Assembly: GCA_021299455.1 (NCBI GenBank)
Contig: JAJTGQ010000012.1
Location: forward strand, 1-62,324
Length of the DNA: 62,324 nt
DNA from: Flammeovirgaceae bacterium
GTDB taxonomy: Bacteria > Bacteroidota > Bacteroidia > Cytophagales > Cyclobacteriaceae
Direction of reading: 5' to 3'
In this document: piece after piece, positions 18,451 to 28,044 of the stretch
Layout of the letters: every line of letters starts with the position of its first letter
How positions within the stretch are numbered: the first letter of the stretch is position 1
Notes under the pieces: generated by a model
Databases searched by the model: none
Told to the model about the DNA's origin: nothing
Seen by the model: the letters and a program-made list of their open reading frames with translations, nothing else
Made by a program: the position numbers and the translations under genes

Positions 18451-20454
18451 ATGAGATTAATTACTCTCTTCCTTTTATTGTCCTCATTTGTGTGCTTTGG
18501 ACAAAAGCCACCCATTAAGTTTGGTAACATACCCATGGAAGATATGAAGATGACGGTCTATGACAAAGATTCTTCGGCTTCAGCGGTGGTCTTGGCAGAT
18601 TATGGAGAATCTACGATTTCATACAATCAAACGGAAGGATTTCAACTCTTCTTTGAACGCATCAGGCGAATCAAGATTTTAACAAAGGATGGTTTAAAGT
18701 GGGCCGACTTTAGCATTCCGCTGTACCACGATGGAACAGCTGATGAAAAAGTTACTTCATTAAAAGCCGTAACCTACAATTTAGAAAATGGAAAAATAGT
18801 GGAGAGCAAAGCAAAGGGCGAAGCTATCATCAAAGAAAAATATGACGACAACCTTAACTTTACAAAAATAAGTCTGCCCAATGTAAAGGTGGGTTCAGTA
18901 ATTGAAATCTCATATAAGGTTACTTCCGATTTCCTTTTCAACTTTCAGGATTGGGAGTTTCAAGATGAAATACCAACACTATGGAGTGAGTACCGGGTAC
19001 ATATTCCCGAATACTACAATTATCAAAAGTATATGCAGGGCTACATAGCCATTGCGATAAACGAATCGGAAACAAATCCAAAGGCCATTTTGATTAACAG
19101 TAAGGAAAGATCTGATGGCCCAACAGGAGGAACAAAATTTGACCAAGATAAAATTGATTACACGGAAAACAGCAACCGATGGGTTGCCCAAAACGTGCCT
19201 GCGTTTAAAGAAGAACCTCACATGACTTCAAAAACTGATTTCATTTCAAAAATCAATTTCGAGCTTTCATCCACACGATCCCCAAATGGAAGTTTTAAAA
19301 ACTACATGGGTAGTTGGGAAGATATTAATATTTCTTATTGGAAGCGGTACGAACCGGAAATCACGGGAAACAATTTTCTAAAAAAACAGGTAGAGGAAAT
19401 TACAGCCGGCAAGATTACCTCTGAAGAAAAGGCCGCGGCAATATTTCAATTTGTTCGTCAAAATTTTGTGTGGGACGGTTATAAAAGGCGCTATTTATCA
19501 AGCGATCTAAAAGCTGTATTTGAAAAGAAGAAAGGGAATTCGGCAGACATCAATTTGCTACTTGCCTCGATGTTGGAAAAAGCTGAGGTGCCGGTATCTC
19601 CTGTCCTAGTTAGCACACGAGATCACGGATTTATTCGTGAAAGCATACCTGTTTCCAGTCAATTTAATTACCTTATCTGCTCTGTGAAAATCGGTGAGAA
19701 AACTATCTTGTTAGACGCTACGGAAAAACTACTACCAGTCGGTATGCTACCCGAGAGATGTTTGAACGACAGGGGGCTTGTTGTCTCTGGCGAATCGCCT
19801 CAATGGGTTAACTTACAATCACAGACTAAATCACGCATGGTAATAAGCGCAGATCTGAAGTTAACAGATGCTGCAAATTTGGATGGTAATCTTAATGTGG
19901 AATCAACCGGCTATTTCTCGTCAGCCGCACGCAAATCGTTTCTGGCAAAAGGTGAAGCTGAATACATTAAAGAATTTGTAGGAACAAAAAGCTGGCAATT
20001 GGCTAAGAGCAATTTCGAAAATGCAAAAGAAATTCAGCTTCCCTTCAAAGAAAAACATGGTCTTACAATTAGTGAGCACATCACTACGGCCGGTAATACG
20101 TTTTACTTTAGCCCTTTTGTCATAGAGCGCGAATTGGAGAATCCGTTTAAAGTTGAGAAGAGAGAATACCCAGTGGATTTTGGTTCTCCCTTCGATAAAT
20201 TATACATGGTGAAAATCACTGTGCCTGCCGATTATCAGGTTGACGAACTTCCAAAAAACAAAATCCTAGCGCTTCCAGGCAATAGTTGCAAATATCTTTT
20301 CAATGCTACTCAGGTTGGAAATATGATTAGCATCACCAGTAGCTTAAGCTTTAATAAATCGATTTTCAACCAGGAAGAATATCCCGCTCTTCGAGATTTT
20401 TACGGACAGGTGGTAGCCAAACAAGTGGAGCAAATTGTTTTGAAGAAAAAATAA
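18451..20454 (+). CDS. Exported DUF3857 protein with degenerate transglutaminase-like domain (paralogue)
   Basis: The 667-residue protein starts at ATG 18451, directly before a signal peptide ending VCFGQK; a TTG at 18427 is less likely. It shares with the divergent neighbour the same order of DUF3857 (about residues 45-215) and transglutaminase-like domain (about 300-430). It carries the same inactivating changes: KGNSADIN in place of the Cys motif, QFNYLI in place of the His motif, and LLDATEK keeping Asp. The C-terminal segment (EKREYPVDFGSP) is also shared. It is followed after four bases by a third, different family member. Confidence 0.8.
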   Translation: MRLITLFLLLSSFVCFGQKPPIKFGNIPMEDMKMTVYDKDSSASAVVLADYGESTISYNQTEGFQLFFERIRRIKILTKDGLKWADFSIPLYHDGTADEKVTSLKAVTYNLENGKIVESKAKGEAIIKEKYDDNLNFTKISLPNVKVGSVIEISYKVTSDFLFNFQDWEFQDEIPTLWSEYRVHIPEYYNYQKYMQGYIAIAINESETNPKAILINSKERSDGPTGGTKFDQDKIDYTENSNRWVAQNVPAFKEEPHMTSKTDFISKINFELSSTRSPNGSFKNYMGSWEDINISYWKRYEPEITGNNFLKKQVEEITAGKITSEEKAAAIFQFVRQNFVWDGYKRRYLSSDLKAVFEKKKGNSADINLLLASMLEKAEVPVSPVLVSTRDHGFIRESIPVSSQFNYLICSVKIGEKTILLDATEKLLPVGMLPERCLNDRGLVVSGESPQWVNLQSQTKSRMVISADLKLTDAANLDGNLNVESTGYFSSAARKSFLAKGEAEYIKEFVGTKSWQLAKSNFENAKEIQLPFKEKHGLTISEHITTAGNTFYFSPFVIERELENPFKVEKREYPVDFGSPFDKLYMVKITVPADYQVDELPKNKILALPGNSCKYLFNATQVGNMISITSSLSFNKSIFNQEEYPALRDFYGQVVAKQVEQIVLKKK

Positions 20455-20458
20455 TAGT

Positions 20459-22360
20459 ATGAAAGCTGTTTTTCTTGTTGCCTTGTCGCTGACAAGCATT
20501 TTCGTTATCGGAAAGGATGAAAAGTATCCCGTTAAAGACATCCCATTGGAGCTAATGGAAAATGTGAATGTGGTGCTTCGTGAAGATCACATGAGGTACA
20601 CTATTTTGGCAAAGGACAAAGGCGTGTTTTATGCACATCTTGTAGTTACCATTTTAAACGAGAAGGGAAATAGTTATGCATCACAAGATCTGGGTTACGA
20701 CAAATTGACAAAGATTCTTCAATTCGAGGGGCATGTGTATGACGCCACTGGAAAGCAGATCAAACGACTAAAAAATTCGGAGATTAATGACCGCGCGGCT
20801 TTTGATGGGTTCAGCCTATTCAGCGATGATCGGATCAAGGAGGCAGATTTAACTCAAACCTCTTATCCCTATACGGTAGAGTTTGAATATGAAATTGAAT
20901 ATCGTTTTCTTTATTTCATTCCAGGCAGTGTATTTGGTGGGCAAAAAAGATCTACACAAAACGCATCCTACCAACTCGTCTTTCCGCCTGCATTAGCACC
21001 ACATTACAAGTCAATCAATCTTGATGTGCTTCCAAAAAAAGAAATCTTACCTACGGGTCTTCATTCAATAACTTGGCATTTGAATAACCTAAAACCCACT
21101 ATTGCTGAGGCATACCGGGGTGAAAGCGATCTCCCTCGGATCATGGCAGCTCCTACAGCGTTTGAGTATGATGGTTATGCTGGCGAGATGAACTCTTGGG
21201 AGAATTATGGTAAATGGAATTTGCTTTTAAATAAGGACAGAGGATCATTACCCGAAGCCACCAAACAAAAGATCAAAAACTTAACCAGTAGTGCAAAAAC
21301 CCTGGAGGACAAAACGAAATTAGTTTATGAATATGTTCAAAACAAAACCCGTTATGTAAGTATTCAATTGGGTATTGGGGGTCTGCAACCTTTTGCCGCT
21401 ACAACGGTTGACGAAGTTGGATATGGCGACTGCAAGGCCCTATCTAACTATACTGTTGCTTTATTGAAAGAAATTGGCGTTAAGTCATACTATACGATTA
21501 TCAATGCTGGTTCGGATGCTGCAGAGGTAAAAAAGGACTTCCCTAGTCACCAGTTCAACCACGTAATCGTTTCCGTGCCAAATGGAAAAGATACCTTGTG
21601 GCTGGAATGTACCAGTCAGACAAATCCATTTGGGTATCAGGGTAAGTTCACGAGCGATCGCTGGGCGTTGCTCATCACCGAGGAGGGAGGTAAATTAGTA
21701 CGTACCCCTAAGTTAAAAACCGAACAGAATACACAAACACAGAAAGCAGAAGTGACTATTGACAAAACCGGAAATGCCAAGGCAAACGTAACAACTGCTT
21801 ACTCCGGTCTACAGTATGAAAATGGCAGCCTCCACTTTTGGATCGCGGGCCAAGCTGATGAACAGCGCAAGTGGCTTGAAGAAAATATTGATATTCCGAA
21901 TTTTGAATTAGGTGCTTTTTCGTTTAAAAATGTTAAAGATAAAATCCCCACGGCTATTGTAAACGTTGAACTCACATTGAATCGACTTGCTTCCGTCAGT
22001 GGGAAAAGAATCTTTATTACTCCTAATTTAATGAATCGTTCCACCGGTCTACCGCCTAAAAATGAGAACAGAAAAAATCCAATCGTTTTAAAAAGCTCAT
22101 ATGTAGATGTGGATAGCATAACGTATTTTGTCCCGGAAGAAATCTATCCGGAGTTTGTTCCCCCTGCCGTGAAAATAGATAGTCGGTTTGGTGAGTACGA
22201 ATCTTCGACTACTTTTAGCCAGGGTAAGTTGTTGTACGTGCGGAGGTTGAAAGTCAAACCGGGTGAGTTCCCAGCGTCTTCGTATGGTGAGTTTGTTGAC
22301 TTCTACAAAAATTTAAACAAAGCTGACAACGCTAAGCTGGTTTTCCTCAGCAAAACCTAA
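20459..22360 (+). CDS. Exported DUF3857 protein with intact transglutaminase-like Cys-His
   Basis: The 633-residue protein has a short signal peptide, a DUF3857 domain (about residues 40-210) and a transglutaminase-like core (about 265-400). Unlike the two genes before it, it keeps the catalytic Cys in VGYGDCKALSNY and the His in HQFNHVIV. The third position is Glu in LWLECTSQ rather than the usual Asp. It starts four bases after the previous stop, so it is in the same operon. A protease or peptide-modifying role in the envelope is possible; no substrate is known. Confidence 0.8.
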   Translation: MKAVFLVALSLTSIFVIGKDEKYPVKDIPLELMENVNVVLREDHMRYTILAKDKGVFYAHLVVTILNEKGNSYASQDLGYDKLTKILQFEGHVYDATGKQIKRLKNSEINDRAAFDGFSLFSDDRIKEADLTQTSYPYTVEFEYEIEYRFLYFIPGSVFGGQKRSTQNASYQLVFPPALAPHYKSINLDVLPKKEILPTGLHSITWHLNNLKPTIAEAYRGESDLPRIMAAPTAFEYDGYAGEMNSWENYGKWNLLLNKDRGSLPEATKQKIKNLTSSAKTLEDKTKLVYEYVQNKTRYVSIQLGIGGLQPFAATTVDEVGYGDCKALSNYTVALLKEIGVKSYYTIINAGSDAAEVKKDFPSHQFNHVIVSVPNGKDTLWLECTSQTNPFGYQGKFTSDRWALLITEEGGKLVRTPKLKTEQNTQTQKAEVTIDKTGNAKANVTTAYSGLQYENGSLHFWIAGQADEQRKWLEENIDIPNFELGAFSFKNVKDKIPTAIVNVELTLNRLASVSGKRIFITPNLMNRSTGLPPKNENRKNPIVLKSSYVDVDSITYFVPEEIYPEFVPPAVKIDSRFGEYESSTTFSQGKLLYVRRLKVKPGEFPASSYGEFVDFYKNLNKADNAKLVFLSKT

Positions 22361-22362
22361 TG

Positions 22363-23169
22363 TCACTTAAAAGGCGAATCCGGTTCTTTCGCCATGGTTT
22401 TGTAAACAATTTTGTCCATAAAGCCGGGGGCAAATTTATTTAGGAATACAGTTAGCTTTCCCTGATTCGTCAAAATGAGAATTTTTTGACGCCTAACGGT
22501 TGCTTTGTAAATTCGTTCGGCACATTCTTCCGCACTCATCATATCACTTTCATCTCTGGGCGATTCACCTTGTTCTTTACCCGAGCTATTTAAGGCACGC
22601 TTACGTGTGTTAGATGCTGTGAAACCTGGACATGCTGTCAATACGTGAACTCCTTGATATAACAATTCTGTGCGAAGCGTTTCTAAAAAACCAATTAGCG
22701 CAAACTTCGATGCAGAATATCCGCTTCGACCCGGCAAGCCGCGGTACCCGGCAATGGAAGAAATGCCTATGATTGATCCTTTATTTTTCAATATCTCGGG
22801 CAAGCAAGCTTGTGTAGCATATAGCACCCCGAAAAAATTAATTCCCATTACCGTCTTTATGACATTCAAATCCATATCCTGAAAAAGTGCCCGCATCGTG
22901 ATGCCTGCGTTGTTAATCAAAATATCTATGCGCCCAAATACTCTCAACGCCTCTTCTGCCATTTTTTTGTTGTCACTTTCTACACTGACATCCGCTTGCA
23001 ACCCCTGCACTTGAATGCCTTGCTGCTGCAGTACTGAAACTGTATTCTGTAATTCCGTGTTGTTCCTTCCGGTGATTAAAATTCGTGATCCGCTTCTGCC
23101 AAAAACTTCTGCCAATGCCTTGCCTATGCCCGAAGACCCACCTGTGATCACGACAACCTTATCCTTCAT
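22363..23169 (-). CDS. SDR-family oxidoreductase
   Basis: This is a classical short-chain dehydrogenase/reductase of 268 residues. It has the cofactor motif TGGSSGIGK near the N-terminus, NNAG (LINNAGITM), a catalytic Ser in GISSIAGYRG, and YSASKFAL with Tyr and Lys. A C-terminal hydrophobic tail suggests membrane association, as in DHRS7-like or sterol/ketone reductases. The start is ATG 23169, supported by a -7 box ending 19 bases upstream; seven more codons are open upstream. The substrate is unknown. Confidence 0.88.
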   Translation of the reverse strand: MKDKVVVITGGSSGIGKALAEVFGRSGSRILITGRNNTELQNTVSVLQQQGIQVQGLQADVSVESDNKKMAEEALRVFGRIDILINNAGITMRALFQDMDLNVIKTVMGINFFGVLYATQACLPEILKNKGSIIGISSIAGYRGLPGRSGYSASKFALIGFLETLRTELLYQGVHVLTACPGFTASNTRKRALNSSGKEQGESPRDESDMMSAEECAERIYKATVRRQKILILTNQGKLTVFLNKFAPGFMDKIVYKTMAKEPDSPFK

Positions 23170-23187
23170 ATTTCGTTTTTTCCAGAG

Positions 23188-23195
23188 CAAAAGTA
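23188..23195 (-). promoter_or_regulatory. -7 promoter box for the SDR gene
   Basis: The minus strand reads TACTTTTG, a perfect TAnnTTTG. It lies 18 bases before ATG 23169 and overlaps the codons that would extend the gene upstream, supporting 23169 as the start. Confidence 0.45.
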
Positions 23196-23220
23196 ACTAA
23201 ACATACACTAATCTTAAGCC

Positions 23221-24081
23221 ATGTTATTGCTTCGGGTGTTAGCGAAACTTCCCTTCTCAGTTCTCTATCTGCTTTCTGATTTTCTTTTCTTTGTCGGCTT
23301 TCGTATCATCAAATATCGCAGGGCTATAGTCTGGGATAATCTCAAAAATTCCTTTCCCAGCAAAGACCACGAAGAGTTGCGAGTCATTGAAAAGAACTTC
23401 TATGCAAACCTCTGCGACTATGCGGTTGAAACACTGAAACTATTATCTATTTCCAAGCACGAGTTATCGAGAAGAATGCCCTTTACCAACCCCGAAATCC
23501 TAAAGCCTTATGTCGATCGAAATCAATCAGTAATTTTGATGGCCTCCCATCAATTCAACTGGGAATGGCTAATGGTTTCTGGAAGCATCAACCTGCCCGT
23601 AAAACTGGATTTTATCTATCAAAGATTGAGTAGTTCTAACTTTGATCACTTAATGCTGATGTGCCGCAAACGCTTTGGCGCCTACCCCATCGAACGAAAA
23701 CAAACAGCACGCGAGGCAATCAAAAGAAAAAACATCAGGCGAGGCATCGCCATAATAGCTGACCAATTTCCTAACCACGAGAAAAAACATTGGGTTCCTT
23801 TTTTGAATCAGGAGACTGCGTTCTTCCTCGGACTCGGCCAACTAACGGTGCTTACACAATGTCCTGCTTTTTTCGTTCGATCGAAAAAAATCAAGAGGGG
23901 CTACTATGAAGCAGAAATCATTCCTTTGTCCGTTCCACCATATGAAAAAGGTAGCCAAATGGTAGTTGATAAATATGCGGCCGTAACAGAGTCTTTTATC
24001 AAAGAACAACCCGACAATTGGCTATGGTCACACGCCCGTTGGAAACACAAACGCGAGGCTGATCAGCCGATAAGCACCTGA
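23221..24081 (+). CDS. LpxL/HtrB-type lipid A acyltransferase-like protein
   Basis: This is a membrane-associated acyltransferase of 286 residues in the lipid A late acyltransferase family, which transfers a secondary acyl chain to lipid A. The HX4D/E-type catalytic motif reads ASHQFNWEW (near residue 107). Further conserved stretches are RRGIAIIADQFPN and the C-terminal WSHARWKHK. A hydrophobic N-terminal helix anchors it. Its 3' end overlaps the convergent aminotransferase gene by 19 bases. Confidence 0.88.
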   Translation: MLLLRVLAKLPFSVLYLLSDFLFFVGFRIIKYRRAIVWDNLKNSFPSKDHEELRVIEKNFYANLCDYAVETLKLLSISKHELSRRMPFTNPEILKPYVDRNQSVILMASHQFNWEWLMVSGSINLPVKLDFIYQRLSSSNFDHLMLMCRKRFGAYPIERKQTAREAIKRKNIRRGIAIIADQFPNHEKKHWVPFLNQETAFFLGLGQLTVLTQCPAFFVRSKKIKRGYYEAEIIPLSVPPYEKGSQMVVDKYAAVTESFIKEQPDNWLWSHARWKHKREADQPIST

Positions 24082-25211
24082 GCAAGTTTTCTCATTTCGC
24101 TTTCACTATTGTACACGTTTGGAGAAACACGGATGGCATCGCCCCGAAAAGAAACGGAGATGTTATTCTTTTGTAATCTGATTTTCAGTCTTTCTCGATC
24201 AATCGCCTCTGGCAGCCGAACTCCAAACAGATGATTCGCTCGATTTTTTTCTTCCTCAATCCAAAAGCCATTTTCTCGAAGTTCTGCAATGGCACCGCTG
24301 GCTATTTTGGAACAGTACTGCTGAATATTTTTGGGTTTCCACGCGTTGATTTGCTTCAATGCTGCCAGTAGCATAGGTACTAAAATGAAGTTGCTATGTT
24401 CACCCACTTCATAACGAAGTGCCCCTGGCTGATACTCATTTTGATAATTTACTAAAGCAGCAAAATTTTCACTGTGTAGGCGGTTGATCCAGTTTTCTTC
24501 GATTGGTTTACCTCCATCAAAATAAGGACCGTAATAGGCCAACCCCAGTGAATATGGCCCCATCAACCATTTGTATCCTCCACAAATGAGAGCATCGGGT
24601 TGAATTTGTTCAACATCAAAGGGAAGAGCACCTACCGATTGAGTGCCGTCAATAACCAATAAAGAGCCCACTTCTCTTGTTCTTTTTCTAATCTCCGCGA
24701 GCTGAAAGAGCGTGCCGTCCGCCCAGTGCACATGGCCTAGTGCGACCAGCTTTGTTTTGTTGTTAATCGACTGAAGAATACGTTCGTTCCAAATCTTCCC
24801 CCTACCGGCAAGATCTGATGGTGGAGAAATCACTTTTAGTACAGCCTTTTTTTCGGATGCTAATTTTTGCCAGGGATAATAGTTGCTCGGAAATTGTTCG
24901 GCCGCAACAATCATATTCTCGCCTTTGCCAATGATGAGGTTGGCTACCACATTGGCCATGCCGTATGAGACAGACGGGATAATTACGATTTGCTTTTTGT
25001 CAGGCGCATGGATCAGTTTCGCAAATTCAGCCCGCACTTTTTCGGTATCGCCAAAAAAATCGCTGGTTGAAATTGAAAATGGATTTCTTTTTCGCTTGAT
25101 GCCTTCTATACCTGCCTTTTCCACACTCTTCAAAAGCGGACTCATGTAGGCGCAATTCAGATAGATGCTATTGGCAGGTAGTGAAAACTTTGAACGTTGG
25201 TTGGAAAGCAT
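24063..25211 (-). CDS. Class V aminotransferase (cysteine-desulfurase fold)
   Basis: This is a PLP enzyme of fold type I, class V, with 382 residues. The PLP-binding lysine is in CGGYKWLMGPYSLG, and the preceding ALGHVHWADGTLF and VIDGTQSVGALPFD carry the cofactor-contacting His/Asp elements. It lacks the conserved cysteine loop expected of an NifS/SufS desulfurase, so it could be an aminotransferase or lyase such as the isopenicillin-N-epimerase-like group. ATG 25211 is chosen because it lies just after the stop of the upstream gene (25213), with which it forms an operon; the open frame extends 18 codons further. Confidence 0.85.
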   Translation of the reverse strand: MLSNQRSKFSLPANSIYLNCAYMSPLLKSVEKAGIEGIKRKRNPFSISTSDFFGDTEKVRAEFAKLIHAPDKKQIVIIPSVSYGMANVVANLIIGKGENMIVAAEQFPSNYYPWQKLASEKKAVLKVISPPSDLAGRGKIWNERILQSINNKTKLVALGHVHWADGTLFQLAEIRKRTREVGSLLVIDGTQSVGALPFDVEQIQPDALICGGYKWLMGPYSLGLAYYGPYFDGGKPIEENWINRLHSENFAALVNYQNEYQPGALRYEVGEHSNFILVPMLLAALKQINAWKPKNIQQYCSKIASGAIAELRENGFWIEEEKNRANHLFGVRLPEAIDRERLKIRLQKNNISVSFRGDAIRVSPNVYNSESEMRKLAQVLIG

Positions 25212-25212
25212 G

Positions 25213-26124
25213 TTAGTAGTTTTTGCGTGACAGACCCAGTGAATCACGTAAGCCAATAAACTCATTTTTATTCTTACTCCAATAATCTAACCTGATACTT
25301 TTTTCCAAAGCCGCTTTTGTGGTCACCTGCTTTCCGCGTTCAACAAAGTGTTCTTCCCAACCCATTATCGTATGGGGAAATTTTTCCAGATAGGTTATAA
25401 CCAACGTCCGGTTGAGTAGTGGCATTTGAATCGAATACGAAACTTGATCATTTCTTTTCTCCGAGTTAATCATTGCTTTTTGTTCTTTCATAGGAGTATG
25501 CAGCAGGCGAGTGAAGAAAAATCCGGGAATAATAGTTACTTCTCCAAGTGGCAATCGCTCCGGATCGAGTCGGATCAGATTCCACAGTTCGTCTTCCAAC
25601 CAAGTAGCTTTGAGGATTTCCGATTGGTCGCCCTCACTTTCAAAATAGGAATTGGACTGAATCTGATATTTCTTGTTTTTCAAATTCAACTGACCAAAAA
25701 CCTGCCCACACCACTCCTGCGAACTAAATGTGGCCTTTAGCGTATGGGGAGAAACCTGCCGCTGGATGGGTGTAAACACCGATAACATCGTGGAATAGGG
25801 GTAAACGCCAGTTACAAAATTCTTTGTGAAGTTCATTTTCAAAACAGAAACCTTATCGCTTCCGGCACCTGACGGATCATCTAGTTTCACTTGTCTTTTT
25901 TGAGAAAAGTCTTCACTGACAAAAATAAGAACAGCACTTCCATCGCGATCCTCGCCATATCTCGACTGAGATAACCTATACGTATTTATTTCTGCCTGCC
26001 CATTGTACCAATACTTCTTGAACTCTTCCTTTTGGTAAGGGCGAGCGCTGGTATCCTGCACAGCGATTGGCTTTGTGCATGAAAAAGCAATGATGCAAAA
26101 CAGAGGTAGTGGTAATCTTAACAT
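25213..26124 (-). CDS. Conserved Bacteroidota lipoprotein
   Basis: This 303-residue protein has a lipoprotein signal (LFCIIAFSC, Cys about residue 16). The mature part contains WYNGQAEINTYRLSQSRYGEDRDGSAVLIFVSEDF, a pattern I know from Bacteroidota lipoproteins often mislabelled as septum-formation inhibitor Maf. No Maf nucleotide-pyrophosphatase motif is present. It is rich in beta strands and probably faces the periplasm. The downstream aminotransferase starts one base after its stop. Function unknown. Confidence 0.75.
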   Translation of the reverse strand: MLRLPLPLFCIIAFSCTKPIAVQDTSARPYQKEEFKKYWYNGQAEINTYRLSQSRYGEDRDGSAVLIFVSEDFSQKRQVKLDDPSGAGSDKVSVLKMNFTKNFVTGVYPYSTMLSVFTPIQRQVSPHTLKATFSSQEWCGQVFGQLNLKNKKYQIQSNSYFESEGDQSEILKATWLEDELWNLIRLDPERLPLGEVTIIPGFFFTRLLHTPMKEQKAMINSEKRNDQVSYSIQMPLLNRTLVITYLEKFPHTIMGWEEHFVERGKQVTTKAALEKSIRLDYWSKNKNEFIGLRDSLGLSRKNY

Positions 26125-26259
26125 AATAGTTGTGTTGCAAGTCCCATCGGAAACAATAGTCTTAAAAAGAAATCAAAAAAAATCTCACTCAATTGATCAT
26201 CTGAATTTTATTGGGTTACCATCTTTGCCATCGGCCGATCAAACCAAAAGCATTTTTCT

Positions 26260-26508
26260 ATGAAGGTGGCCTGCGAGCAGTACAAAGGAATCACATATAT
26301 TCGAATTGCGGCATTACCCAAAAAACAAAAACAACAGTTTTGGGTTTCTTTCGACCAAGAAAAAATCATCAAGATTCTAAAAGGCGATACGTTGCTGAAC
26401 GATTGCGTCTTGTACAACGACTATTCGGAATGGCTGAAGTCTGTTCTCAAAGAAGAGGTGAGCATGCCGTTGACGGAGTCGATAAATGTCGTTCGTCAGG
26501 TTGCTTAA
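26260..26508 (+). CDS. Small hypothetical protein, 82 residues
   Basis: This is a short soluble protein with basic N-terminal strands (ITYIRIAALPKKQKQQFWVSF) and an amphipathic C-terminal half. It has no signal, membrane helix or recognised motif. It sits alone between a divergent lipoprotein gene and the solute-binding protein. Two other frames are also open here, so the call rests on the plausible protein character and the ATG start. Confidence 0.5.
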   Translation: MKVACEQYKGITYIRIAALPKKQKQQFWVSFDQEKIIKILKGDTLLNDCVLYNDYSEWLKSVLKEEVSMPLTESINVVRQVA

Positions 26509-26666
26509 TGTTCGAAGGCTTGACGACACATTATCTAGCAAAAACGTGCCAATGATACAGCTCAGACGTAAAGTCGCATGCGGCTGACAGCCGAGTCGAA
26601 GAAGTAGTTGATTTCTATTTCTGTCCTGAATAAATTTTCAACTAATTTCGAAAAAAATGTAAAAAA

Positions 26667-27512
26667 ATGAAGCCTTTTTTATTTCTTGTAGTTCTCGCGA
26701 CCTATTTTATTGTTGATGCACAACCTATTAAAGGAGAGGCCTGGGTTGATGTGAAGAAAAAAGGAGCTGGCACACTTCAAGTTTTTTATAGTGATGATCC
26801 ACTGATTAACGAAAAGGCAAAGGGGCAGCCAGAAGGATTGACGTTAGACGTATTATCGGACTTTGTAGAATATGTGAAAGTTAATCACAAGGTTGATCTC
26901 TCGCTCAAATTGGTTTATGTAAATGATATGAAGTCTATCTGGGAGCGAATGAAAATCTCAAGCGGAGGTGTGACCTGCGCAAATTTTGTGTTAATGACAA
27001 AAGAAAGAGCGAAATCATTTCAGTTTAGCCCTCCCCTCGGTTTTGTTTATGACGTATTAATAACGAACAGCGCCAAACAAGTTATTAAGGATGTAGACGA
27101 TCTGAAGAAGACATTGAGTGACGCTCATGGCTATGGCGTAAGTGGTTCAGTGCAGTTAGAAAGGCTTCAAGAATTGAAAAAGAACCATTTACCGAACTTA
27201 CAGATTGACATAGGCCCGAGCCATCCATATGATATTGAAAACATCGCCAAGGATCCCAAAGGAGTAGGTTTTACCAGCATCATTTTCTACCTTGAATTCG
27301 TGCGAAAAAAATTGCCCATCATTCACCACCCCTTATTAGAAGGCAAACCACAAGCCACCTATTTTGTTTTTCCTTTACAAAGCGAATGGAATAATGTTTT
27401 TACCGAATTTATCGAAGCCAATGGTGGTTATAATAAAAGCAAGAGATATTCAGATCTGCTTATAAAGTACGTTGGACCCGCTGGTCGCCAGCTCTTTAGA
27501 AAAGAACAGTAG
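26667..27512 (+). CDS. Exported solute-binding-protein-like protein (family 3 type)
   Basis: This 281-residue protein has a signal peptide ending VDAQ and a body resembling bacterial extracellular solute-binding proteins of family 3. It has a two-lobe pattern with PEGLTLDVLSDFVEYV early and TKERAKSFQFSPPLGFVYDVLITN in the middle. Amino-acid binding is typical of the family. No ABC permease or ATPase gene is adjacent, so it may be a stand-alone sensor or binding protein. A CGGCT-GAC-AGCCG hairpin lies upstream near 26580 with no T tract. Confidence 0.65.
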   Translation: MKPFLFLVVLATYFIVDAQPIKGEAWVDVKKKGAGTLQVFYSDDPLINEKAKGQPEGLTLDVLSDFVEYVKVNHKVDLSLKLVYVNDMKSIWERMKISSGGVTCANFVLMTKERAKSFQFSPPLGFVYDVLITNSAKQVIKDVDDLKKTLSDAHGYGVSGSVQLERLQELKKNHLPNLQIDIGPSHPYDIENIAKDPKGVGFTSIIFYLEFVRKKLPIIHHPLLEGKPQATYFVFPLQSEWNNVFTEFIEANGGYNKSKRYSDLLIKYVGPAGRQLFRKEQ

Positions 27513-28015
27513 TTTTTCTACGTTTAGCTTTCTTTCTTGTGAAATCAAGATTTTTTGTGGTTTTCTTGTATGCTTTTTTAAAAAAACTCAGGTAACCCCA
27601 ATTTCTCAGGGAAGAAATGATGGGTTGTTTCCAAATCTTCAGAGTAAAATCAGGTTTCCTTTACCTGTGTAAATCGAGTTGTCAACATGGCGAAAATGAC
27701 GTTTGTTAAAGTTACATGAAAGTGTTTAGCTATTCATTTCTATTCTACTGAAAACTAGGTTGTTAGCGTGAGGCAACTTAAAGCATCCTACTTAGTTGTC
27801 CACAAAGAAGTGATTAACCAATATGTATTTAATTATTTGATAATCAATGTATTATACGTTAACATGCCTGTAATGTGGATAGAACATCGATTTTGTGGAA
27901 TTCTTTTTTGATTGAATTTCTTGTATTTAACCAACTATTTGTAATAAACCGATTATGTTGAAAAATTAGACAAAACTTACATGCTAAAAGAACGTACTAA
28001 ACAGCTATTGTGCTT
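27513..28015. other. 503-bp gene-free, AT-rich stretch
   Basis: I find no convincing coding frame, tRNA or insertion sequence here. The stretch is strongly AT-rich, especially 27810-27980. It holds DnaA-box-like 9-mers, each one mismatch from TTWTNCACA: TGTGTAAAT (27666-27674), TTGTCCACA (27796-27804) and TGTGGATAG (27874-27882). Part of it should be the leader and promoter region of the thioredoxin operon. Confidence 0.5.
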
Positions 28016-28023
28016 TAAATTTG
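28016..28023 (+). promoter_or_regulatory. -7 promoter box for the thioredoxin operon
   Basis: TAAATTTG is a perfect TAnnTTTG. It ends 21 bases before ATG 28045 and overlaps the in-frame TTG at 28021, which therefore cannot be the translation start if this box is used. Confidence 0.5.
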
Positions 28024-28044
28024 CTGCGCCAGTCCACCACTTTC

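Noticed and set aside
26580-26592. CGGCT-GAC-AGCCG hairpin as a terminator
   Set aside because: No T tract on either side and only five base pairs.
27472-27672. 66-codon plus-strand frame after the solute-binding protein
   Set aside because: Overlaps the end of the solute-binding gene and its Phe/Ser-rich sequence looks non-coding.
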